Assembly (NCBI GenBank): GCA_003164035.1
Contig: PLRS01000036.1
Location: 1 to 64,000, forward strand
Length of the DNA stretch: 64,000 nt
Reading direction: 5' to 3'
DNA from: Bryobacterales bacterium
GTDB lineage: Bacteria > Acidobacteriota > Terriglobia > Bryobacterales > Bryobacteraceae
This document shows positions 16,812 to 23,955 of the stretch, piece by piece; position 1 is the stretch's first letter, and each line of letters begins with the position of its first letter. The notes beneath the pieces were generated by a model. That model made no database searches. It saw only the letters and a program-made list of their open reading frames with translations, and was not told where the DNA came from. Made by a program: the position numbers and the translations under genes.

Positions 16812-17765
16812 ATGGCGCTGATTGCGGTTTCGGGACATCCGGGTTGCCGCTTCGAGGAAGTGGCGCGCCTCGCGGCGCGGCGTATGGGTTTTGAGCTGTT
16901 GACGCAGGCGCGCGTGCGCGAACTGGCGGGCGAGGAATTCGGCAAGGAAGTGCCGGTTCCGGACAAAGCCTATGCCAGCATGGCGACGTCGATTCTGGCG
17001 CGGCTGGCCACCGAACATCACCTGGTGTTTTGCGCCGACGGCGGCGAGGTGCAGGCGCGGCACTTTCCGGGCACGCTGCGGGTCCACGTGGTGGCACCGG
17101 AAAACGTGCGTATCGGCAACCTGATGCTGGACCATCGTTTGGACCGGCCGGCGGCGCGCCGCCTGCTTCTCGATCTGGAGTCGGCTTCGCGCGCCGAGCG
17201 CAAGGCCCGCTACGGCACCACCAGAGCCACCGCCGAAATATTCGACATGGTGATGAATGCCGAAGCGCTGTCGAGCGAACAGATGGCCGCGCTGATCGCG
17301 CGCGCGGTGGAGGAAACCGGCATGGCCGAGCGCGGTTACCTCTCCGCCGCCGCCGAGGCCCAATTGCAGTTTCAAATGCGCCTCAAGCTGGCCCGCCACG
17401 GCATGGTGCCTCCCGATAAAATCACGCTGCGCAAAAAGATGTTCGCCAACCAGAGCGAAGAGATCTTTGCCAACCTGCTGGACTTTTATCGCATCGCGTG
17501 GGAATACGAGCCGCGCAGTTTTCCGGTGCAACGCGATCCCAACGGCAATGTTACCGAGGCGTTTACGCCCGACTTTTACCTGCCGGAATTAGATTTGTAT
17601 GTCGAACTAACTACCATGAAACAATCCCTGGTAACTCGTAAGAATCGAAAAGTACGTTTGTTGCGCGAACTTTACCCGCAGCTCCATATTCAGGTCTACT
17701 ATCAAAAGGACTTCGAGAACCTGGTGTTCAAGTACGGGTTAGCCGGGCAGCCGGCGAAGGTATGA
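16812..17765 (+). CDS. Cytidylate-kinase-like protein with degenerate P-loop and nuclease-like C-terminus
   Basis: A 317-residue protein. Residues 1-200 resemble the cytidylate-kinase-like family (MALIAVSGHPGCRFEEVARL, LVFCADGGEVQARHFPGTLR, VHVVAPENVRIGNLML, then RAERKARYG). The Walker A Lys-Ser/Thr is absent: SGHPGCRFEE replaces the usual glycine-rich GKS/T loop. The C-terminal 90 residues (ITLRKKMFANQSEEIFANLL, then TEAFTPDFYLPELDLYVELT and KNRKVRLLRELYP) look like a PD-(D/E)xK-type fold, with Asp in TPDF and Glu in VELT. It ends in a 4-bp ATGA overlap with hpt, so the two are translationally coupled. A role in nucleotide metabolism is inferred from context only. Confidence 0.7.
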   Translation: MALIAVSGHPGCRFEEVARLAARRMGFELLTQARVRELAGEEFGKEVPVPDKAYASMATSILARLATEHHLVFCADGGEVQARHFPGTLRVHVVAPENVRIGNLMLDHRLDRPAARRLLLDLESASRAERKARYGTTRATAEIFDMVMNAEALSSEQMAALIARAVEETGMAERGYLSAAAEAQLQFQMRLKLARHGMVPPDKITLRKKMFANQSEEIFANLLDFYRIAWEYEPRSFPVQRDPNGNVTEAFTPDFYLPELDLYVELTTMKQSLVTRKNRKVRLLRELYPQLHIQVYYQKDFENLVFKYGLAGQPAKV

Positions 17766-18307
17766 GCGGCGAGCCGCTGGCGGGAGTGGAACGCGTTCTA
17801 TTCACCGCCGAGGAAATCGACGCTCGTATCCGCGCGCTGGCGGCCGAGATTTCGAGCGACTATCGCGGTAAGACCATCAAACTGGTGGGTGTGTTGAAGG
17901 GATCCGTCTTCTTTCTCACCGCACTGGCGCGCTACCTGGAGCCGCCGGTGAAGATCGATTTCCTCGGCATCTCGAGTTTTTCCAATAAGAGCGGGGCTCC
18001 CGGGTTGGTACGCATAGCTAAGGACCTCGACGAGAGTATCGAGGGCGAGGACGTGCTGCTGGTGGAAGATATCGTGGACACCGGCTTCACCTTGCGGTAC
18101 CTTCTGCAAACGTTGGCAGGACGGGCGCCGAACTCCCTGGCGGTCTGTACCTTTCTCGACCGCAACTCGCGGCGCATCGTGCAGGTGCCGGTGGACTATC
18201 GCTGTTTCGAAATTCCGGACCGGTTTGTGGTGGGTTTCGGGTTGGATTACAACCAGTTACACCGTAATCTCGGCTTTGTGGCCGTTTGGAAACATGAGAA
18301 GAGTTAG
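17762..18307 (+). CDS. hpt: Hypoxanthine phosphoribosyltransferase
   Basis: Purine salvage enzyme joining hypoxanthine or guanine to PRPP. Its 181 residues fit the family length. Key motifs: LVGVLKGSVFFLTALARYL, the flexible-loop region FLGISSFSNKSG, the PRPP-binding VLLVEDIVDTGFTLRYLL, and the late VVGFGLDYNQLHRNLGFVAV. Translation is coupled to the preceding kinase-like gene by an ATGA overlap. A small hairpin follows 34 bp after the stop. Confidence 0.95.
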   Translation: MSGEPLAGVERVLFTAEEIDARIRALAAEISSDYRGKTIKLVGVLKGSVFFLTALARYLEPPVKIDFLGISSFSNKSGAPGLVRIAKDLDESIEGEDVLLVEDIVDTGFTLRYLLQTLAGRAPNSLAVCTFLDRNSRRIVQVPVDYRCFEIPDRFVVGFGLDYNQLHRNLGFVAVWKHEKS

Positions 18308-18340
18308 AAAGACAACTTTGGCCGAAAACTTTCTTGAGAA

Positions 18341-18357
18341 ATAAGCGCCGCGCTTAT
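18341..18357 (+). terminator. Small hairpin after hpt
   Basis: ATAAGCG, CCG, CGCTTAT forms a 7-bp stem with a 3-nt loop, 34 bp after the hpt stop. No T-run follows. It could be a weak terminator or part of the regulatory region of the next gene. Confidence 0.35.
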
Positions 18358-18402
18358 CACTTTCAGATAGAATGATACTACACACAGAAAGTGAGGCGTG
18401 AC

Positions 18403-18801
18403 TTGGACTCTTCCGTTCTGTTCATCTCTGCTTACCCGGACGACGCAAACCGCCTCTCTCAAATGCTGCAAGCGCTTCCATTGGGATTGGTGCATGTTAA
18501 CAACCTCAAACTGGCGCGCCATGAGTTGCAGCATCATCCTTACTCCGTGATCTTGAGCGAAGCGTTTCTGCCCGACGGGAAATGGTTGGATGCGCTGGAC
18601 TTGGCCAGAGAGTACGACGGCCGGGTGGAAGTCATTGTCACCGATCAGGACGCGGATGCCCGATTGTGGGCCGAAGCTCTGAATTTGGGCGCCTACGACG
18701 TGCTCAGCCAGCCCTTCTATGAGCCCGAAGTGCGGCGGATTCTGCACAATGCCTGCTCGCGTGTGGAGTGCCGGCCACGAGGCTTCGCGGCCGCCAACTG
18801 A
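18403..18801 (+). CDS. Pseudo-receiver domain protein
   Basis: A stand-alone protein of about 132 residues with the layout of a response-regulator receiver (VLFISAYPDDANRLSQMLQA, then YSVILSEAFLPDGKWLDAL, VEVIVTDQDADARLWAEAL, GAYDVLSQPFYEPEVRRI). The phosphorylation chemistry is altered. The acidic pair after strand 1 is SA, the phospho-accepting Asp aligned with LSE is Glu, and the conserved Lys of the TKPF motif is Gln (SQPF). It is therefore unlikely to be phosphorylated and may be locked in one state. TTG 18403 has GAGG 6 bp upstream; GTG 18391 is also open. There is no output domain and no adjacent kinase. Confidence 0.7.
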   Translation: MDSSVLFISAYPDDANRLSQMLQALPLGLVHVNNLKLARHELQHHPYSVILSEAFLPDGKWLDALDLAREYDGRVEVIVTDQDADARLWAEALNLGAYDVLSQPFYEPEVRRILHNACSRVECRPRGFAAAN

Positions 18802-18819
18802 GCCGGGAGAGTTTCGGTG

Positions 18820-18888
18820 GGACGGGCGATTCGCCTGCCCGTGGCGGAACGAAGAGCGGATGAGAGCGGGCGAGTCGATCGCCCGTCC
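18820..18888. repeat. Palindrome GGACGGGCGAT..ATCGCCCGTCC
   Basis: Perfect 11-bp arms (18820-18830, 18878-18888) enclose 47 bp, right after the pseudo-receiver gene. It may work as a terminator hairpin; the arms also resemble intergenic repeat sequences elsewhere in the window. Confidence 0.5.
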
Positions 18889-18957
18889 GACAAGAACGCT
18901 GAATCGCGCCTGTGCGCGAATCACTTCACATTCCCCCGTCCGGCAAATGTGGCGTGC

Positions 18958-19140
18958 GCACTCATTCCGGTGGGGTGCTTAACCGACCTGGGGATTTCGC
19001 AGTTGAGGCACGGCAACCGCTCCCTAACGGTTGCGGCTCGGTAACGGGCACCGCGTGTTTGCAGTCACTTACCGAGCCGCGACCGTCAGGGAGCGGTTGC
19101 CGGGAACTAACTCCCCAAATCGGTTAAGCACTCATTCCGG
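18958..19140. repeat. CGCTCCCT palindromic element, complete copy with flanking direct repeats
   Basis: The core is a long inverted repeat: GGCAACCGCTCCCTAACGGT (from 19012) against its near complement ending at about 19102, with a loop GTAACGGGCACCGCGTGTTT. Outer arms are TGCTTAACCGACCTGGGGA (18977 onward) and TCCCCAAATCGGTTAAGCA (up to 19130). The 13-bp GCACTCATTCCGG stands directly repeated at both ends (18958-18970 and 19128-19140). The look is that of a small non-autonomous element. This and the preceding palindrome fill the 370-bp gap 18802-19172. Confidence 0.75.
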
Positions 19141-19172
19141 CGCCTGGGCCACCGACAGACTGCTAAAATCGA

Positions 19173-20468
19173 ATGAGTGCCGTGCTTTCAGGTTCTATAA
19201 CTAGAGTTATTTCAGGGTGTTGGCTTCTGCTCATGCTGGCAGCCTGCCAGCCCGCCGCGGAGCATGCCCCAACAATCGGATACGCCTATGTGGGCCCGGA
19301 GCTACTAAAGATCCGAAAGGAGATTTCGACACAATCGCCGACGGTGGCGACAGTGCGGCATGGCGCACGGCTGGAACTGCTGCAGCAAAGGCGGCGATTC
19401 CTGAAGGTCCGCGCCTCTTCCGGGGCGGAAGGCTGGGCCGACGAAAACCAATTGCTGAGCGAAGGCGACATGGAGATGCTGCGCGATCTGGCGAGCCGCT
19501 CCGCCATACTGCCCTCGCAAGGCAGGGCCGGCGTTCTGGGCGATCTCCGCGTGCATATTCAGCCCGCGCGTCTCTCGCCCGGTTTTGCCATGATCAAGCC
19601 TGGTGAAAAAGTGGAGGTGCTGGCGCACACCGCGACGCCGCACACGTTTGTACCGCCGCGGCGTCCTCTGTTCACGCCGGCTCCCAAGACTCCGCGGCCG
19701 GCCGCTACCAAGAAAGCTCCTAAATATCCGCCTCCGCCGATGCCCAAACCGCCGGGGCTGCCGGAAAATTGGCTGGAGTTGTCGGGTATCGACCCGGAAG
19801 ACCCCGATCCGGCCCCTCAGCCGGCGCAACCGGCCGAACCTTCCAAGCCGGTGCCGACCGAGGATTGGAGCCTGATCAAAGCGCCTGACGGGGAGGTGGG
19901 CTGGGTGCTGACGCGCCCGCTGCAAATGGCCATTCCCGACGAGGTCCAGCAGTACGCCGAAGGGCACCGCATCGTGTCGTTCTTCTCCCTGGGCAAGGTG
20001 CATGATGGCGATCTCACCAAGGATACCTGGGTGTGGACCACAATCTCCGATTCGTCGCCGCGCACCATCGACTTCGACAGCTTCCGGGTGTTTGTCTGGA
20101 GCATTCGCCACCACCGCTACGAAACCGCCCACGTGGAGCACGATCTGGACGGCCATTCGCCCGTCCTGGTGCACGAAGTCCATTACATTCCGGGCGTCAG
20201 GAACTCCGGTGATGCGGGCACGTATCCCGGCTTTTCGGTTTGCGCGGAGTGGACCGAGGGAGCTTTGGAACGCCACGACTATGCGCTGCTGGGCAACGTC
20301 GTGCGCCGGGCGGGAGTAGAGCCATGCACGCTGCCGCCGCCTATGTTCGACTGGCAGGCGCCCCCACCCGCCGCGAATCGGCCCGCGCCGGTGCCGCCGC
20401 CAGCGCCCTCCACGCCAAGCCTCACCGAGCGGCTTCGCCGCCGCGTGCTGCACTGGTTCGGAAAGTAG
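19173..20468 (+). CDS. SH3-domain lipoprotein
   Basis: A 431-residue exported lipoprotein (lipobox LLMLAAC at about residue 25). An SH3b domain lies at 35-100 (GPELLKIRKEISTQSPTVAT, then RRRFLKVRASSGAEGWADE). A second, split one has an inserted Pro-rich stretch at 160-240 (KTPRPAATKKAPKYPPPPMP) and ends at GEVGWVLTRPLQM. The C-terminal region VWTTISDSSPRTIDFDSFRV, ending RTGVEPC-like, is conserved in acidobacteria but of unknown function. It is probably anchored in the outer membrane and may bind peptidoglycan or glycan. ATG 19173 directly follows the palindromic element. Confidence 0.75.
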   Translation: MSAVLSGSITRVISGCWLLLMLAACQPAAEHAPTIGYAYVGPELLKIRKEISTQSPTVATVRHGARLELLQQRRRFLKVRASSGAEGWADENQLLSEGDMEMLRDLASRSAILPSQGRAGVLGDLRVHIQPARLSPGFAMIKPGEKVEVLAHTATPHTFVPPRRPLFTPAPKTPRPAATKKAPKYPPPPMPKPPGLPENWLELSGIDPEDPDPAPQPAQPAEPSKPVPTEDWSLIKAPDGEVGWVLTRPLQMAIPDEVQQYAEGHRIVSFFSLGKVHDGDLTKDTWVWTTISDSSPRTIDFDSFRVFVWSIRHHRYETAHVEHDLDGHSPVLVHEVHYIPGVRNSGDAGTYPGFSVCAEWTEGALERHDYALLGNVVRRAGVEPCTLPPPMFDWQAPPPAANRPAPVPPPAPSTPSLTERLRRRVLHWFGK

Positions 20469-20510
20469 CTCTCTCGGCTACCGGCTTTCCCGCGCGGCGG
20501 TGTGGCTGAA

Positions 20511-20642
20511 CTACTTGCGCGAACCTCGCTGCGGATTTCGCAAAGCCGTCTGCCGCATCTTGTGCTTCTTCCGCTTGGGCTTGCTGATGAGGAATGTGCC
20601 GCTACCTACATACTCCGCCCGATAAAGTTTGTCTTCCGCCAA
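20511..20642 (-). CDS. Possible 43-residue basic protein
   Basis: A minus-strand frame begins at TTG 20642 with AGGAG 8 bp upstream and encodes AEDKLYRAEYVGSGTFLISK, followed by a very basic tail (PKRKKHKMRQTALRNP). The balanced start and charged end look more like a protein than random sequence, and it sits alone in the 282-bp gap between 20468 and 20751. No family is recognised. The low confidence reflects its length and the TTG start. Confidence 0.3.
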   Translation of the reverse strand: MAEDKLYRAEYVGSGTFLISKPKRKKHKMRQTALRNPQRGSRK

Positions 20643-20750
20643 GAGAACTTCTCCTTCTGTTTGGTTGGTTCGACTCGAACCTGGTTTGATGATTCATTGT
20701 AACGCGCGCGCATGGTAGCGCGCATGATGGCGCGGGCATTATCCTGAAGG

Positions 20751-21995
20751 TTGACCATTCTCCGTCAACGGTTCTTCCCAAGCCGCGGACTAGCGGCTCT
20801 GTCCCTTATGGCCGCCGCCGCGGCGTGGGCCCAAACTCCCTCCGAGCGGGAATCCGTCTGCGCCCAGGTCCCAGCCATCACGCGGCAACTTACCGAGATC
20901 TCCGGCCTCAGGCTGAAACACCCCGTGCCCTGCCACTTCATCAGCAAGGACGAAGTGAACCGGTTTCTCAAGAAACGGATCAAAGAAGCCGCCAGCCCGG
21001 AGGAGATTCGCGCCGAAGAGCTGACGCTCAAGAAATTCGGCCTGGTGCCGGCCGACTACGACCTTGCCAAGAACACCATCGACCTGCTCACCGAACAGGC
21101 CGCGGCTTTCTACGATTTCGACCGCAAGAAGTTGTTCATTACCGAGACCACGCCTTTTGAGACGCAGGAGCCGGTGCTGGCGCACGAGCTGTCCCACGCG
21201 CTGGCGGACCAGAACTTCGACCTGGCGCGCTACACCCGGCAGGGGCGCAAGAGCGACGACGGCTCCACGGCGCGGCTGGCGGTGATGGAAGGCCAGGCCA
21301 CCTGGCTGATGTCCGAATACCTGGCGCGGCGCAATGGCACCAGCCTGAAAGACAATCGCGAGATGGCCAACGCCATGTCCGGCATGACGGATAGTTCCGG
21401 CGGCCAATATCCGGTTTTCGAAAACGCCCCGCTCTACCTGCGCGAGACGCTCGTCTTCCCTTACACCAAGGGCATGTTGTTCCAGCAAGCGGTTTTCGAG
21501 CGGGACGGGCAGTCCTCTTTCGCCGAGGTGTTCCGCAAGGCGCCGGTTTCCACTCAGCAGATCCTGCATCCGGAGCGGTATTTTTCGGGCGCCCAACCCA
21601 CCGACCCGCACCTGCCCGACCCGCACCTGGGCCACGGATATAAAGCGTTGATCGGCGGCAGCCTGGGCGAGTTGGAGCACGGCATTATGCTTCGCCAATA
21701 CGCCGGCCAAAAGACCGCCGATAAGCTGGCGCCGCACTGGCGCGGTTGCAATTTCGAGCTGCGCGAAAACAAGAAAGCGGGCCGGGCCGTGCTGTTGTAC
21801 GTCGTCGAGTGGGACAGCGCGGACGCCGCCCAGGGCTACTTCGATGCTTATCGGGAGCTGCTGCAAAAGAAGTGGAAGAAGATGGAAATCTCGAGCCGCG
21901 GCCCCGACAGCGTGACCGGCTCCGGCGACGACGGCCGTTTCGAGTTGCGCCGCAACGGAGCGCTGGTGACCAGCGTGGAGGGATTGGAGCCGTAG
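20751..21995 (+). CDS. Secreted HExxH metallopeptidase-like protein
   Basis: A 414-residue protein with a signal peptide ending near AAAAAWAQ. Zinc site: PVLAHELSHALADQNFDLAR at about residues 144-163 gives HExxH, and the downstream RLAVMEGQATWLMSEYL supplies a Glu in the position of a third ligand, as in gluzincin-type enzymes. The pattern EPVLAHELSHALADQ is frequent in acidobacterial and actinobacterial secreted peptidase-like proteins. The C-terminal 120 residues form a separate domain without recognised motif. The start is TTG 20751; no strong ribosome-binding site is seen. The substrate is unknown. Confidence 0.7.
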   Translation: MTILRQRFFPSRGLAALSLMAAAAAWAQTPSERESVCAQVPAITRQLTEISGLRLKHPVPCHFISKDEVNRFLKKRIKEAASPEEIRAEELTLKKFGLVPADYDLAKNTIDLLTEQAAAFYDFDRKKLFITETTPFETQEPVLAHELSHALADQNFDLARYTRQGRKSDDGSTARLAVMEGQATWLMSEYLARRNGTSLKDNREMANAMSGMTDSSGGQYPVFENAPLYLRETLVFPYTKGMLFQQAVFERDGQSSFAEVFRKAPVSTQQILHPERYFSGAQPTDPHLPDPHLGHGYKALIGGSLGELEHGIMLRQYAGQKTADKLAPHWRGCNFELRENKKAGRAVLLYVVEWDSADAAQGYFDAYRELLQKKWKKMEISSRGPDSVTGSGDDGRFELRRNGALVTSVEGLEP

Positions 21996-22043
21996 CTGCA
22001 GAGAGAACCGGCGACAAGATCGCCGGCGCTACACTGGTGAAAT

Positions 22044-22598
22044 ATGTTGTCCATGCGAATGATTTCGGTTGCGTGCGCGGCGGCGCTCGCGCTGGCCGCG
22101 CAGCAAGTGCCGCGGAAGGCTACCGAGCTCGGCGTCGAAACCACCGACGGAAAGAGTGTGGCCCTCTCGCAGTACCGCGGTAAACCGCTGGTGCTGGCGT
22201 TCATTCTCACCGGCTGCCCGCACTGCCAGCACACGGTGGGGCTGCTCGGCCAGTTGGCGCCGCGCTATCAATTGCGCGGGCTCGAGATGCTGGCCGTAGC
22301 CCTGGATCGGGACGCCGAGGCCGCCATTCCCGGCTTCCTGCAGACCTTCCATCCGCCATTTTCGGTCGGGTTTCTTCGCGACAACCGCCTGGCCGCCGAT
22401 TTCTGCCAAATCCCGCCGATGCACGTTCCCCACATGCCTATCGTGCTGTTTATCGACCGCGAAGGAACCATCCGCCAGCAGCACGAGGGCACTGAGCCGT
22501 TTTTCGAAGATGGCCAACAGGAGGAACACTTGACGGCCGCGATCGAAAAGCTGCTCCAGCCGGCGGCGAAGCGAGCGTCCGGCGCCGCGCCACGATAG
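22044..22598 (+). CDS. Exported thioredoxin-like (TlpA/AhpC-TSA) protein
   Basis: A 184-residue thioredoxin-fold protein with a signal peptide (MISVACAAALALAAQQV). The active site is LVLAFILTGCPHCQHTVGLL, a CPHC pair at the start of helix 1. The cis-Pro loop is in PHMPIVLFIDREG. It would catalyse thiol-disulfide exchange or act as a periplasmic reductant. Length and motif are those of TlpA/ResA-like proteins. The start could be ATG 22044 or 22053. It stands alone between the peptidase gene and a repeat-rich gap. Confidence 0.8.
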   Translation: MLSMRMISVACAAALALAAQQVPRKATELGVETTDGKSVALSQYRGKPLVLAFILTGCPHCQHTVGLLGQLAPRYQLRGLEMLAVALDRDAEAAIPGFLQTFHPPFSVGFLRDNRLAADFCQIPPMHVPHMPIVLFIDREGTIRQQHEGTEPFFEDGQQEEHLTAAIEKLLQPAAKRASGAAPR

Positions 22599-22665
22599 GG
22601 GAGCGCGGGCCTGCCCCACATAAGGCAGGGCGCCGCCCGCGCCTAAATGGGTCGGCTCATCAAGC

Positions 22666-22798
22666 ACTCCATTTCGGAATTACGGCCACATAATGAGCAA
22701 CCGCTCCCTAACGGTCGCGGCTCGGTTTCGCGCGTTTCCGAGCCGCGACCGTTAGGGAGCGCTTTTCTTGATACGTGGCCGTAATTCCGAAATGGAGT
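22666..22798. repeat. Nested CGCTCCCT palindromic element
   Basis: Outer perfect 24-bp arms begin ACTCCATTTCGGAATTACGG (22666-22689) and return at 22775-22798. Inner perfect 24-bp arms begin CGCTCCCTAACGGTCGCGGC (22702-22725) and return at 22738-22761. The core is shared with the copies at 19.0, 27.5 and 32.9 kb, but the outer arms are different from theirs. It is the first half of the 423-bp gap 22599-23021, which holds no gene. Confidence 0.8.
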
Positions 22799-22808
22799 AC
22801 TAAGGGCT

Positions 22809-22985
22809 CGTCAAGAAACAACTGTGCCATTTCGGCGTGGCGCACGCACTCGTGCGTGCCGCGTCGGCACTTTTGCCGACGCTCGGCGTACCGTACGCAA
22901 GCGGGTGTCGAGAAAAGTCTCGACACGGCACGCACGAGTGCGTGCGCCACGTCGCGCTCCAGGATTTGGCATGGTTATTTCATGA
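22809..22985. repeat. GGCATGGTTATTTC-ended palindromic element, copy 1
   Basis: Perfect 25-bp arms start GTGGCGCACGCACTCGTGCG (22837-22861) and return at 22926-22950. Between them are two hairpins, GTCGGCA/TGCCGAC (22863-22880) and TGTCGAGA/TCTCGACA. The right end GGCATGGTTATTTCATGAC (22968-22986) matches the end of the element at 61081-61350; the left end GTCAAGAAACAACTGTGCC is its diverged inverse. No coding capacity. Confidence 0.7.
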
Positions 22986-23021
22986 CGATTCCTAAGCTAG
23001 CGCTCCACCAAAATCGCATCG

Positions 23022-23819
23022 CTATTGCAGACATGAATTCAGCACCGTGGCCAGGCGCACGCCGGCTTTTTCGATCTGTGCGGCGACCACGCCATCGGCG
23101 GCCTGTTCGTAAGCCGCGTCCAGCACAATCGCGCCATCGGCGCCGGGTTTGGGCAGTTTGCCGTAGGTGACCTTTTGCGCCAGACGGTGCGACTGCCCGG
23201 TCCAATCCTCCACTCGCCCTTGGGACCATTTCTTGCGGTGTTGCTCCGCCTGCCGGTCGAGTTGGGGGAATAGCTCCGGCTCTTTGGGCATATGGTTGAG
23301 CAGGCCGCTGTCCCAGAGGCTGTGTAGATTGGTGGGCCGGCCGTGGAAGACCACTTTGACGTCATTACCGCCCTTGTCGTGGTTATCGACCGAGTGCAGC
23401 GGCTGGTGCAGGTCGCCTACGAAATGCACCACGAACAGGAGCGCTTCCTTGCGTCGCTCCGGGCTTGCCCGCGGATCTTGCAGCACCACTTCGAAGCCCT
23501 CCAGGCTGGCCACGATGCACTGGCTCTTGGGACAATCGCGCGCCATGTCGAGGCGCCGGGCGTCCAGAGGGATATCGACGTAGTGCCATGGCCCCGTATC
23601 CGGCCGGGAGCGGCGGATTTCGTCAGGCCAACTGGCCAGTTCGGCGATGGATTGCCCGGGCCCGAGAATTTCGGCGATCCGGACTTTGGCTTTGTCGGTA
23701 AGTTCGCGCTCCGCGATGCGCGCTACCAGCCGGTGACCTTCCGGTCCCCATGCAAACGCGGGCATCCGCAGGCTCAGTGCCGCTACCACCAGAAATTTGC
23801 GCAAGTCCCAGGCTAGCAT
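23022..23819 (-). CDS. S1/P1-type nuclease
   Basis: Zinc-dependent secreted single-strand nuclease/phospholipase-C fold. The signal peptide (LRKFLVVAALSLRMPAFA) is cleaved to leave Trp as first residue (WGPEGH), as required because the N-terminal Trp binds zinc. Further ligands: ELASWPDEIR, GPWHYVDIPLD, FVVHFVGDLHQPLHSVDNHD, and GGNDVKVVFHGRPTNLHSLW with the His-Asp pair. ATG 23819 fits the signal peptide; longer starts up to 23867 are possible. It is divergent from the BNR giant at 23956. A role in nucleic-acid scavenging is likely. Confidence 0.9.
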   Translation of the reverse strand: MLAWDLRKFLVVAALSLRMPAFAWGPEGHRLVARIAERELTDKAKVRIAEILGPGQSIAELASWPDEIRRSRPDTGPWHYVDIPLDARRLDMARDCPKSQCIVASLEGFEVVLQDPRASPERRKEALLFVVHFVGDLHQPLHSVDNHDKGGNDVKVVFHGRPTNLHSLWDSGLLNHMPKEPELFPQLDRQAEQHRKKWSQGRVEDWTGQSHRLAQKVTYGKLPKPGADGAIVLDAAYEQAADGVVAAQIEKAGVRLATVLNSCLQ

Positions 23820-23955
23820 GGGCGGCATGGGTTGCCGGGCGCGAGCCGCCTGAACAACCTGAAGCATGCGCCACCCGTTTGACCCCTGCCCCGGCGATTC
23901 GCTACACTCAGCAGAAAATCTTCAATCCTCGTTAGCCGGAAGGGGTACCCGCATC

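Noticed and set aside
18971-19127. Palindromic element as a classical Rho-independent terminator
   Set aside because: Too long, with shared ends and copies in both orientations and no T-run; better explained as a small repeat element.
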